From: CAZWHE01 sp964633825
GTDB taxonomy: Bacteria; Planctomycetota; B15-G4; CAYZWU01
Assembly: GCA_964633825.1 (NCBI GenBank)
Contig: CAZWHE010000069.1
Location: 1 to 19,307 of the forward strand
Length of the DNA: 19,307 nucleotides
Direction of reading: 5' to 3'
Shown: one piece after another, positions 1-7,035 of the stretch
How positions within the stretch are numbered: position 1 is the first letter of the stretch
Layout of the letters: each line of letters begins with the position of its first letter
Notes under the pieces: generated by a model
The model's input: the letters and a program-made list of their open reading frames with translations, nothing else
The model's database searches: none
What the model was told of the DNA's origin: nothing
Position numbers and translations under genes: made by a program

Positions 1-101
1 CCGGGAAATTTTCGTTTCTCCTACGATCGAGTGAGTTCAGGTTCTTCTTGAAAAGCAGAACCTGAACTCACTCGATCGTAGGAGAAACGAAAATTTCCCG
101 G
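1..101. repeat. perfect 45-bp inverted repeat at the window edge
   Basis: Positions 1-45 and 57-101 are exact reverse complements, separated by an 11-nt loop (46-56). The right arm starts one base after the stop codon of the minus-strand oxidoreductase gene, so it lies immediately 3' of that gene. The arms are visibly less GC-rich than the genes around them and contain a nested CGATCG palindrome. No T-run follows the stem, so it is not a textbook intrinsic terminator. A perfect foldback at the extreme end of a sequence is also the classic signature of an assembly or amplification chimera. I am certain of the repeat and unsure whether it exists in the genome. Confidence 0.95.
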
Positions 102-102
102 G

Positions 103-1470
103 CTATATCGCCTTGGCTGTCAGGGTTTCGGGGTCAAAGGACCAGGCCTTTCCGCCCCAGATCGATCGCGTGGCCAGGTCGACGATAACCATGACCTTCG
201 TTGCGTGCTCCACGGGGGAGACGGGCTGCTTGCGTGTTCTAATGCACTCGAGGAAATCGAGGCGGATCGTCTGGTGGGGATTCATCCCTTCGTACTGGAA
301 TTTCTCCTCTTCCAGCTCCTCGGCAAAGACCCGCTCCGGCCGGAGCAGGAGCTGGCCCCCGCCGGTGTAGAGCGTGGCCTCGTGGCCGCGGATCATCTCC
401 TTGAGGCCCTGTTCGTTGCACGTCGAACCGGCAACGACCATGGTGTGCTCCTTTTCGAACTGGACGGTGATGTTGACCTGATCGTGGTTGTCCATCGCCT
501 TGTCCACATAGTGGCCGCCTGTCCCCGTGACGCGCACGGGCCAGCCCGCGTCCACGGCCATCATGATCGGCGTCATCATGTGAACGAGAAGGTCGCCGAT
601 GATGCCCGTGGAGTACCTGCTGTACCGGCGCCACCTGTGATAGACATTGGTATCCCACTCGGCCGAGCCGAGGGGGCCGCACCAGGCGTCCCAGTCGAGG
701 GCTTCTCCCGGCTTGATCCGCTTGTCGATTCCGTAGAGCCACTCCCCGTTCTCCGAGTTGCGGCAGTAGCTCGTCTGGCTGAACGTGGGATGGCCGATGG
801 CGCCCCGGGCGATCAGCTTCTTCGCGTCCCGGAACTTGGGATAGGTCATGTACTGCGTGCCGATGAGAAGCCTCTCCCTGCAACCCCTGGCGAAATGGTA
901 GAGCCGGAGCGCATCGTCGAGGCGGAGCGTCATCGGTTTCTCGCAGTAGACGTCCTTCCCGGCGTCGAGGGAGTCGATGGCCATCTGGGCGTGCCAGTGC
1001 TCGGGCGAGGCGATGAGAACGGCGTCGATCTCTTTCGACTCGAGGAGCTTCCGGTAGTCGCCGTACCCCTTCACGGTGATGCCCTGCCGTTCGCTCACCG
1101 ACTTGAGATTGTCCTCGAGGCGGGGCTTCGCCACGTCGCAGAGCGCCGTGATCTCCACGTTGTCGCGCTTCTCCTCGCAGAGCTCCATGAAAGCGCGGAG
1201 GTGGGCGCTTCCCATTCCGCCCGTGCCGATCACGGCGAGGCGGACCTTGTCGCTGCGGCCGGCCGGGAATGTCGCCGGTTTTTCAGCGGGGCGGGGCTCG
1301 CTTTCCTGAACGGTCGGTTCGGGGAAGACGTCTTCGTCCTCCGGCCCCGCGCACGATCCCAGAAAAGCCCCGGCCGTGGTGGCGGCCGTCGTCTTGAGGA
1401 AATCGCGCCGCGTCCCACGGCCCTGAAAGGGAAGCGCCTTTCCGCTCTGAAGTCTTTTTTTCATTTTCAT
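103..1470 (-). CDS. Tat-exported Gfo/Idh/MocA-family oxidoreductase
   Basis: A 455-residue NAD(P)-dependent dehydrogenase of the Gfo/Idh/MocA family, probably acting on a sugar or sugar derivative outside the cytoplasm. The N-terminus carries a twin-arginine signal (TRRDFLKTT from residue 20) followed by a hydrophobic stretch and LGSC, a possible lipobox with Cys40. A Pro/Glu-rich linker (about 43-74) leads to the Rossmann domain, with the dinucleotide loop GTGGMG at 82-87 and the family EKP motif at 177-179 (the Lys is normally catalytic). The ATG at 1470 is chosen because an AAGGA box lies 7 nt upstream and the Tat signal begins just after it. The same frame stays open far upstream, but only as antisense of the divergent gene. 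A second in-frame ATG lies two codons downstream. Family assignment is secure; substrate is unknown. Confidence 0.93.
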   Translation of the reverse strand: MKMKKRLQSGKALPFQGRGTRRDFLKTTAATTAGAFLGSCAGPEDEDVFPEPTVQESEPRPAEKPATFPAGRSDKVRLAVIGTGGMGSAHLRAFMELCEEKRDNVEITALCDVAKPRLEDNLKSVSERQGITVKGYGDYRKLLESKEIDAVLIASPEHWHAQMAIDSLDAGKDVYCEKPMTLRLDDALRLYHFARGCRERLLIGTQYMTYPKFRDAKKLIARGAIGHPTFSQTSYCRNSENGEWLYGIDKRIKPGEALDWDAWCGPLGSAEWDTNVYHRWRRYSRYSTGIIGDLLVHMMTPIMMAVDAGWPVRVTGTGGHYVDKAMDNHDQVNITVQFEKEHTMVVAGSTCNEQGLKEMIRGHEATLYTGGGQLLLRPERVFAEELEEEKFQYEGMNPHQTIRLDFLECIRTRKQPVSPVEHATKVMVIVDLATRSIWGGKAWSFDPETLTAKAI

Positions 1471-1519
1471 TTGATATCCTTGTACAAGAATGACGCCGCC
1501 TTCCGGGGCGGCAAACCAA

Positions 1520-1553
1520 GGGGTATCATACCCCCGCGGGCCGGGCCGGACAA
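1520..1553 (-). promoter_or_regulatory. sigma70-type promoter with a palindrome over the -10 box
   Basis: On the minus strand, TTGTCC (1553-1548) and TATGAT (1530-1525) are separated by exactly 17 bp, a good housekeeping-type promoter for the Tat-exported oxidoreductase. The predicted start is near 1518, giving a leader of about 48 nt. The -10 box sits inside a 15-bp palindrome (1520-1534, 7-bp arms around one base), which looks like an operator. A second GC-rich inverted repeat (GCCGCC...GGCGGC, 1495-1512) would form a hairpin at the start of the leader. The promoter is a pattern match; the operator role is inference. Confidence 0.55.
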
Positions 1554-1601
1554 GAAGGGCTTCGGCCTCTCGGCCGGCGGTTTCACTCTTCACTCCCCCT
1601 C

Positions 1602-1630
1602 TTGCCAGGAGCCGGTCCGGGCCGTACCAT
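1602..1630 (+). promoter_or_regulatory. sigma70-type promoter of the divergent oxidoreductase/TIM-barrel pair
   Basis: TTGCCA (1602-1607) and TACCAT (1625-1630) are separated by 17 bp. The predicted start near 1637 gives a short leader containing the Shine-Dalgarno GAGGAG (1641-1646), 7 nt before the ATG at 1654. It points away from the minus-strand promoter about 50 bp to the left, so the two transcription units may be co-regulated. Confidence 0.55.
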
Positions 1631-1653
1631 GTGAAAAACTGAGGAGACTCCAG

Positions 1654-2850
1654 ATGAAAGAAATCAACATCGCCACGATCGGCTGCGGTTTCATGGGCAA
1701 GGCCCACTCGAACGCCTATCGCCAGGTCGGCCGTTTTTTCGACCTCAAGGCGAAGCCGGTCATGAAAGTGATCTGCGACAAGAACAGGGAAGCCGTCGAA
1801 GCCGCCCGCGAGCAGTACGGCTGGCAGGAAAGCGCCCTGTCGTGGAGGAGCGTGATCAACCGGGACGACATCGACGTCATCGACATCGCCACGCCGGGCA
1901 ACACGCACTGCAGGATCGCCCTGGCCGCGGCCAAGGCCGGGAAGCACGTCCTCTGCGAAAAGCCTCTCGCCAACAGCATGGAAGAAGCGAAGGCCATGCT
2001 CGACGCGGTCGAGAAGGCGAAAGTCAAGCACATGGTCGGCTTCAACTACCGCCGCGTGCCGGCCGTTGCTCTGGCGAAGCAGATGATCCACGATAAACGG
2101 CTCGGCCGCATCTTCCACTTCCGCGCCGTCTACCTGCAGGACTGGATCATCGATCCCAAGTTTCCGCTCGTCTGGCGCCTCCAGAAACCGGCCGCCGGCT
2201 CGGGCCCGCACGGCGACCTGAACGCCCACCTCATCGACATCGCCCTCCACCTCGTTGGCGACATCGGCAAGGTCTCGGGCATGGACACGACTTTCGTCAA
2301 GGAGAGACCGCTCGTCAGGAGCGTCGGTTCAGCCGGATTAACGGGGAGAGCCAGCAGCCGGAACAGGGGAAAGGTCACCGTGGACGACGCCACCCTCTTC
2401 CTGGCGCGTTTCGCAGACGGCGCGCTCGGTTCTTTCGAGGCGACGCGCTTCGCCCAGGGCCGCAAGAACCTGAACCGCTTCGAGATCAACGGCGAAAAAG
2501 GCAGCATCGCCTTCAATCTGGAGCGCATGAACGAGCTCGAGTTCTTCGACGCGACGCTTCCACTCAGAGAGCAGGGGTGGTCGACGATCCTCGTGGGCGA
2601 GGAATCGCACCCTTACATCGCGGCGTGGTGGCCGCCGGGACACATCATCGGCTGGGAGCACACCTTCATCCACCAGATCTACGATTTCGTCAACTGCGTC
2701 GCCGGCGGACGGCGGCCCTCCCCCGGCTTCGACGAGGGCGTCCGGGTCCAGGCCGTCCTCGAAGCGGTTTCGGTCTCGTGCCAGGAGAAACGGTGGGTCA
2801 AAACCTCGGAGGTCCTGAAAAAGCGGAAAAAGAAGGGAGATAAAAAGTGA
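1654..2850 (+). CDS. Gfo/Idh/MocA-family oxidoreductase (cytoplasmic)
   Basis: A 398-residue NAD(P)-dependent dehydrogenase with no signal peptide. The Rossmann loop GCGFMG is at residues 10-15 and the EKP motif at 102-104. A variant of the family's GDxxxH active-site motif (Asp188, His192) lies in the C-terminal alpha/beta domain. The ATG at 1654 follows GAGGAG with 7-nt spacing; the frame is open further upstream, but that part is antisense of the divergent gene. The C-terminus is very lysine-rich (KKRKKKGDKK). The stop overlaps the GTG start of the next gene by four bases, so the two are translationally coupled. Oxidoreductase/TIM-barrel pairs of this kind are known from inositol catabolism and from pathways that oxidise the C3 hydroxyl of sugars or glycosides. 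Which applies here cannot be read from the sequence. Confidence 0.93.
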   Translation: MKEINIATIGCGFMGKAHSNAYRQVGRFFDLKAKPVMKVICDKNREAVEAAREQYGWQESALSWRSVINRDDIDVIDIATPGNTHCRIALAAAKAGKHVLCEKPLANSMEEAKAMLDAVEKAKVKHMVGFNYRRVPAVALAKQMIHDKRLGRIFHFRAVYLQDWIIDPKFPLVWRLQKPAAGSGPHGDLNAHLIDIALHLVGDIGKVSGMDTTFVKERPLVRSVGSAGLTGRASSRNRGKVTVDDATLFLARFADGALGSFEATRFAQGRKNLNRFEINGEKGSIAFNLERMNELEFFDATLPLREQGWSTILVGEESHPYIAAWWPPGHIIGWEHTFIHQIYDFVNCVAGGRRPSPGFDEGVRVQAVLEAVSVSCQEKRWVKTSEVLKKRKKKGDKK

Positions 2851-3812
2851 AGCTCGGTGTTTTCTTCGCGCTCTTCGGCGGCAAGACCCTCGATGAAGCG
2901 ATCGATTACGTGAAAGACGTGGGCGGCATCGAAGCGGTGGAGCTCGGCACGGGCAACTATCCCGGTTCGCCCCACCTCAACGTGAAGGAGCTTCTCTCCT
3001 CGAAGCCGAAGCGGGAGGCGTTGAAAAAGAAGCTCGCCGATGCGGGCCTGGGCATCTCGGCGCTGAGCTGCCACGGCAATCCGCTTCATCCGGACAAGAG
3101 AACGGGGGAGGCGCACCGAAAAACATCGCGCGACACGATCCGCCTCGCCGGGAAGCTGGGCGTGAAGGTGGTCGTCGATTTCTCGGGATGCCCCGGAGAC
3201 TCGGACAGGGCGAAGCACCCCAACTGGATCACTTGCCCCTGGCCGGACGATTTCAGCAATGTTCTCAAGTGGCAGTGGGAATCGAAGGTCATCCCCTTCT
3301 GGACGAAGCACGCCAAGTTCGCCAAGGACAACGGCGTGAAGATCGCCATCGAGATGCATCCCGGATTCGTGGTCTACAACACGGAAACCATGCTTCGCCT
3401 CAGAAACGCCTGCGGCCCGAACGTGGGCGCCAACTTCGACCCGAGCCATCTCTTCTGGCAGGGAATCGACCCGATTGTGTCGCTCCGCAGGCTCAAGGGC
3501 GCTGTCTTCCACGTTCACGCAAAGGACACGGCCGTGGACAGGACGAACACCTCCCTCAACGGCGTCCTCGACACGAAACACTACGGCAGCGAGATCCGCC
3601 GCTCCTGGATCTTCCGCACCGTGGGATACGGCCACGACCGGAAGTTCTGGACCGATTTCGTGAGCACCCTGCGCATGATCGACTACGACGGCGCCGTCTC
3701 GATCGAGCACGAAGACTCGCTCATGAGCGTGAACGAAGGTTTCAGGAAGGCCGCGGCTTTCCTCACCGACGTCCTCCTCCACGAAAAGCGCGGCGCCATG
3801 TGGTGGGCGTGA
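2847..3812 (+). CDS. sugar phosphate isomerase/epimerase-like TIM-barrel protein
   Basis: A 321-residue protein of the xylose-isomerase-like TIM-barrel family (IolE / sugar phosphate isomerase-epimerase group), a divalent-metal enzyme acting on sugars or keto-sugars. The usual four metal ligands are recognisable: Glu169 (IAIEMHP), Asp198 (NFDPSH), His224 (FHVHAKD) and Glu287 (SIEHED). Translation begins at GTG 2847, which overlaps the preceding stop (GTGA); a GGGAG Shine-Dalgarno lies about 7 nt upstream. It has no signal peptide. Coupling to the preceding dehydrogenase implies that both act in the same pathway, probably oxidation followed by isomerisation or elimination. The exact reaction is unknown. 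Confidence 0.92.
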   Translation: MKLGVFFALFGGKTLDEAIDYVKDVGGIEAVELGTGNYPGSPHLNVKELLSSKPKREALKKKLADAGLGISALSCHGNPLHPDKRTGEAHRKTSRDTIRLAGKLGVKVVVDFSGCPGDSDRAKHPNWITCPWPDDFSNVLKWQWESKVIPFWTKHAKFAKDNGVKIAIEMHPGFVVYNTETMLRLRNACGPNVGANFDPSHLFWQGIDPIVSLRRLKGAVFHVHAKDTAVDRTNTSLNGVLDTKHYGSEIRRSWIFRTVGYGHDRKFWTDFVSTLRMIDYDGAVSIEHEDSLMSVNEGFRKAAAFLTDVLLHEKRGAMWWA

Positions 3813-3833
3813 GAGGGGGACACCCGCAAGAAA

Positions 3834-3863
3834 CCGAGAGGTAACAACGAACGGCTCTCTCGG
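3834..3863. other. weak stem-loop between convergent genes
   Basis: CCGAGAG (3834-3840) can pair with CTCTCGG (3857-3863) across a 16-nt loop in the 87-bp gap between the two converging sugar-gene units. No T-run follows on either strand, so a role in termination is only a guess from its position. Confidence 0.25.
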
Positions 3864-3899
3864 GCCACAGGGGGGCGGGGTGGTATTTCTTCTACGTTT

Positions 3900-4883
3900 T
3901 TACCGCGCGGTTTCTGGGGGGCGTCCCCCACTCGCGCTCACCTGGCACTTCAGCGCGAGCTTCAGTGTTTTGAGGGCGTCCGAGTAGGTCGAGGGGTTGC
4001 GGCTCCAGTCGCCCGTCTTCACCTCTTCGAGGAAGATGTCGTTCTGGTAGGAGTACATCAGGTCCTGGTCCTGGTTGAAGTCCCACGTTCCCTTCCCTTC
4101 CCTCACGGTCAGCCTGCCGGCAACGAGATCGAAGAGGTACCGGCGCTTTTCGCCGAGAAAAATCATTTCGTTGCGCCACTTGTCCCCCACCCACGTGTGC
4201 ATGTGCGTGCCGAGCATGCCGCTGTCGAAACGGAGGTTGAGGGAGACGACCTCGTCCACGGTGTAGCCCTTCTCCTTCGCCTTGACGGGGTTGTGTGCGA
4301 ACCCCGTCGCCTCGGCCACCTCGCCGAAGAGATAACGGAGGAGATCGAGGTTGTGCGTGGCCTGGTCCACGATGGGTCCGCCCGACTTCTCGCTCTCGTA
4401 GAACCAGGGCGACAGCTCGTTCGTCAGGCTGGCGGGGCAGCAGTAGAGGGACTGGACGAGGTGGATCCGGTCGTCTTCGATCGCCTTGCGCGCTTCCTTC
4501 GTGAGAGGCATGCTCCGAAAGACGTAGCCCACCTGAACCTGGGCGTCCCTTTTGACGAGCTCCCTGTCGATCTCCTCGGCCACATGGCCGCGCAGCTCGA
4601 CGGGCTTCTCGCAGAAGACCGGGATCTTGCGGTCCGCACAGAGGAGAAGGGGCTCGCGCCGGATCAAGGAGGGCGTACAGAGCCAGACGGCGTCGAGCTT
4701 CTCCCTGTCGAGCATCTCCCCGTAATCGGAGTATCCCCTGCCGCCGAACTCGCCGGCGCGCTCGGCCAGAAGCTCTTTCGACAGATCGCAAAGCGCCGTG
4801 ATCTCCACTCCTTCCCGGCCCTTAAGGCTTTGCAGGTGCGTGTTCCCCGCCCACCCGAGGCCGATGATTCCCGTTCTGATCAT
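3900..4883 (-). CDS. Gfo/Idh/MocA-family oxidoreductase, third copy
   Basis: A 327-residue cytoplasmic dehydrogenase with GLGWAG (residues 8-13), EKP (92-94) and a canonical C-terminal active-site motif GGPIVDQATHNLD carrying Asp173, His177 and Asp180. It is the last gene of a minus-strand operon: its ATG lies one base after the TGA of the TIM-barrel gene, with GGAAG about 9 nt upstream of the start. It is clearly a different paralogue from the other two family members in the window, being shorter and having the best-preserved GG..D...H..D motif. It probably works with the adjacent TIM-barrel enzyme. The substrate is not identifiable. Confidence 0.93.
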   Translation of the reverse strand: MIRTGIIGLGWAGNTHLQSLKGREGVEITALCDLSKELLAERAGEFGGRGYSDYGEMLDREKLDAVWLCTPSLIRREPLLLCADRKIPVFCEKPVELRGHVAEEIDRELVKRDAQVQVGYVFRSMPLTKEARKAIEDDRIHLVQSLYCCPASLTNELSPWFYESEKSGGPIVDQATHNLDLLRYLFGEVAEATGFAHNPVKAKEKGYTVDEVVSLNLRFDSGMLGTHMHTWVGDKWRNEMIFLGEKRRYLFDLVAGRLTVREGKGTWDFNQDQDLMYSYQNDIFLEEVKTGDWSRNPSTYSDALKTLKLALKCQVSASGGRPPETAR

Positions 4884-4884
4884 T

Positions 4885-5718
4885 TCACTTCACTTCCCTG
4901 AAAATCGCTCGCAAATACTCCACGGCTCTCCTGATGTCGCGCTCCTGCTCTTCGCCCTCGATCTCGCGCTCGATGATGAACTCTCCCCGGAAACCGATCC
5001 GGCTCAGCTTCCGGCAGAGGCGCGGAAAATCGACGAGCCCTTCGCCCAGGGGAACCTCCCGGCCGAGCTTCATCGGATCGGTGGGATAAAATCCGTCCTT
5101 GGCGTGAACGTTTCGGACATGGGTCCCGAAAAGATCGAGGGCGTCGACGGGATTGGCCTTCCCGTACAGGATGAGATTGGCGGGATCGAGGTTGATCCCC
5201 AGGTTGGGCGCGCCCACCCTTTCGATGGTGCGCTTCATGGTGACGGGCGTTTCCTGTCCTGTTTCGAACCAGAACCCGAGACCGAGCCCGTCGAGGTGAA
5301 GTGCCACGTCACGGACCGCGGCCACAACCTCTTCGAAGGCGGGATCGCCCGGGTTCTCGGGAATGAATCCGAGGTGGGTGATCACGGCCGGAACGCCGAG
5401 CTCCCTGGCGAAGGGGCCGGCTCTTTTCAGCGCTTCGACGCGCTCCGCCCTGTACTCTTTCGGAACGATGCCCGAAAAGGCCGGTCCGTTCACGAAATCC
5501 CAGGCCTCCGGCCCGGGCACGCCGGCCCAGAGAGCCGTGATGCGGATTCCGCGCTCATCGGCTTCGGCCCGGACCTTCCCGGCAAGAGCGAGGTCGCCCC
5601 AGAGATCCGTGTCCCAGTTGACGAGCTGGCACGCCGTCAACCCGAAGTCACCCACTTTTTCGAGGCTCGGTCCCTCCTTCCGGAGAAGGGCCATGACGCC
5701 GATGTTCCACTCAACCAT
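4885..5718 (-). CDS. sugar phosphate isomerase/epimerase-like TIM-barrel protein, second copy
   Basis: A 277-residue xylose-isomerase-like TIM barrel. The presumed metal ligands are Glu152 (FWFETGQ), Asp178 (INLDPAN), His205 (VRNVHAKDG) and Glu250 (FIIEREI), matching the pattern of the plus-strand paralogue. The ATG at 5718 is preferred because GGGGAG lies about 8 nt upstream and the protein then begins directly with the first barrel strand (MVEWNIGV). A start 18 codons earlier would add only a very basic tail. The start overlaps the end of the upstream gene by 8 bp and the stop is one base from the next ATG, so this is the middle gene of a tight three-gene operon. Confidence 0.92.
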   Translation of the reverse strand: MVEWNIGVMALLRKEGPSLEKVGDFGLTACQLVNWDTDLWGDLALAGKVRAEADERGIRITALWAGVPGPEAWDFVNGPAFSGIVPKEYRAERVEALKRAGPFARELGVPAVITHLGFIPENPGDPAFEEVVAAVRDVALHLDGLGLGFWFETGQETPVTMKRTIERVGAPNLGINLDPANLILYGKANPVDALDLFGTHVRNVHAKDGFYPTDPMKLGREVPLGEGLVDFPRLCRKLSRIGFRGEFIIEREIEGEEQERDIRRAVEYLRAIFREVK

Positions 5719-6943
5719 TCGTCGCTCTCCCCGCTTTCGAGCGGATCTCTTTGATTTCGTCCTTCGTGACATAGCGCCACCGCCGCGTGTCGATGCGCTT
5801 CCGGACTCCGTCCCTGTTCATGACCAGGCTCGTCACGTGCTTCCCGTTGCGCGTGAAGACGTGGATGCGCCATCTCGGACCGACGACGATGAACGTTCCT
5901 TCCCGTTCGTCGAAGAAGACGCGGTCGGGATGGGCCTTCTCCATGTCCTTCAGGGCCAGGCCCACGGCCCGGCGCTCGCCGCCCCGCTCAAGCGCGTGCC
6001 TCGTCCTCCTTCTGCGGCGGCGGTAGAGCGACTCGATTCCGCGCGCAAGCCTGGTCAGAACGGGCCGAACCGGGGCGTTTCGGCCGCCGGCGCGCTTCCG
6101 GCCGCCGAGATCCCTCAGCCTCCTGTCGGCCGATGCGAAGAGTCCCCAGAGCTCCCGGTCCGGTTCGAGCTTGAGGAAATCGACAAGGCTGGAAGCTCGC
6201 CCGGCAGTGCCGGGAACCCGCCCGACAAAGTCGGGAACCCGCCCGACAAGGTTGAGACGGAGCCGGGACCACCCGTTGTCGAGGGTGCGAACCGCCTGGG
6301 CCGTGACGGCCACCCGAACTGCCCCCCCTCCACGCAAAGGGAGGTAACCGGCCACGACCTGCCCGGCGATCTCGTAGAGCGCCGATTCCTTCCCGAATGC
6401 GCGGAGCTGCTCGGCTTTCAGGTCGTCCGGCCCCTGGCAGAAAGCAACCACTTCGGGAGGATCGTTGATGAGCCCGTCGATCCGGCTGTCGCCCCGGCCG
6501 TGGGACGACGGATCGCGGCGGCCGAGAAGGACGGAAAAAAACTCGGACCAGGCCGGAAATCCCGTGGGCGTATAGCCCGCAAAGACGCTGAGGTGATCGG
6601 GCGGAACGGAGTGCTCGCACGCGGCGGACTCGCAGTTGTAGCAGTAGACTCGTCCCTCGGCGAAGAAGACCTTCTCCCCGCCGCCGCGCGAGCGCGCCAG
6701 AAGGGTGTCGATCAGCCTCCGAGCAAAAGCCTCTGCGTCGCCGTCGGGGTCGAAGCTGATGAAGAAGGGTTCGGACGCCGGGCCGCCTTTCTCGTTCCCC
6801 GACGATTTCACCAGATCGCGATAGAGATCGAGAATGAGACGGTAAGCCTCTTCGGCGCGGGTCATTTTCTTCCCGAATGAAGGGGGAGCGGAACGCTTTT
6901 TCTTGCGCCTTCCTGGAGACGGGGATGGGACCTGCTTCTTCAT
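5711..6943 (-). CDS. unrecognised protein with a Cys/His cluster, first gene of a sugar operon
   Basis: A 410-residue protein I do not recognise. The first 26 residues are very basic and Pro/Ser-rich. A compact C-x2-C-x4-C-x-H cluster (Cys101, Cys104, Cys109, His111) looks like a metal site, probably zinc. Aromatic-rich sequence follows at 120-140. In the middle are three 7-residue repeats (VGRVPDF, VGRVPGT, AGRASSL), and then an Arg-rich stretch with five consecutive arginines. The C-terminus looks like a small beta-rich domain. There is no signal peptide and no membrane segment. The ATG at 6943 has no Shine-Dalgarno, but TAAAAT ends 7 nt before it, which fits a leaderless mRNA. An alternative start is ATG 6865 (GGGAAG just upstream). 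It overlaps the downstream TIM-barrel gene by 8 bp. Basic patches plus a possible zinc site would fit nucleic-acid binding, but this is speculation. Confidence 0.75.
   Translation of the reverse strand: MKKQVPSPSPGRRKKKRSAPPSFGKKMTRAEEAYRLILDLYRDLVKSSGNEKGGPASEPFFISFDPDGDAEAFARRLIDTLLARSRGGGEKVFFAEGRVYCYNCESAACEHSVPPDHLSVFAGYTPTGFPAWSEFFSVLLGRRDPSSHGRGDSRIDGLINDPPEVVAFCQGPDDLKAEQLRAFGKESALYEIAGQVVAGYLPLRGGGAVRVAVTAQAVRTLDNGWSRLRLNLVGRVPDFVGRVPGTAGRASSLVDFLKLEPDRELWGLFASADRRLRDLGGRKRAGGRNAPVRPVLTRLARGIESLYRRRRRRTRHALERGGERRAVGLALKDMEKAHPDRVFFDEREGTFIVVGPRWRIHVFTRNGKHVTSLVMNRDGVRKRIDTRRWRYVTKDEIKEIRSKAGRATNG
6211..6249. repeat. 21-bp in-frame tandem repeat
   Basis: The same 18 bases occur at 6211-6228 and 6232-6249, a period of 21 bp. 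A more degenerate third unit lies just to the left. On the minus strand they encode consecutive heptapeptides (VGRVPDF, VGRVPGT, AGRASSL) within the unrecognised Cys/His protein. Confidence 0.85.
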
Positions 6944-6950
6944 GGGATTT

Positions 6951-6956
6951 ATTTTA
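6951..6956 (-). promoter_or_regulatory. -10 box close to the start codon (possible leaderless start)
   Basis: On the minus strand TAAAAT (6956-6951) ends 7 nt before the ATG at 6943, where there is no Shine-Dalgarno. Transcription would start at or next to the start codon. No good -35 element is seen; the expected place is a T-run. Confidence 0.4.
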
Positions 6957-7000
6957 ACACCGAATCCTCTCGAAAAAAGCGGGCCCCGCAAAATGCGTGA

Positions 7001-7029
7001 TTCATGACCCCGCGAACTTTTGTTACTCT
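7001..7029 (+). promoter_or_regulatory. extended -10 promoter close to the start codon (possible leaderless start)
   Basis: TG-T-TACTCT (TG at 7021-7022, hexamer 7024-7029) ends 6 nt before the ATG at 7036, which has no Shine-Dalgarno. A weak -35 (TTCATG, 7001-7006) lies 17 bp upstream of the hexamer. The match is modest, but the geometry is the same as at 10889. Confidence 0.35.
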
Positions 7030-7035
7030 GATTCC

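Noticed and set aside
205..1653. Upstream extension of the plus-strand oxidoreductase by 483 codons
   Set aside because: It is antisense of the Tat-exported oxidoreductase. The Shine-Dalgarno and promoter before 1654, and the Rossmann strand beginning right after it, mark the real start.
1471..2250. Upstream extension of the minus-strand Tat oxidoreductase by 260 codons
   Set aside because: It is antisense of the divergent oxidoreductase gene and would put the Tat signal in the middle of the protein.
3915..3930. Hairpin TGGGGG-GCGT-CCCCCA near the 3' end of the third oxidoreductase gene
   Set aside because: It is inside the coding sequence and not followed by a T-run on either strand, so it is not supported as a terminator.
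6978..6990. GC-rich inverted repeat followed by T-run on the minus strand (GCGGG-G-CCCGC then TTTTTT), like an intrinsic terminator
   Set aside because: It lies between divergent genes with nothing upstream on the minus strand to terminate, and the one-base loop is too small for a stable hairpin of that form.
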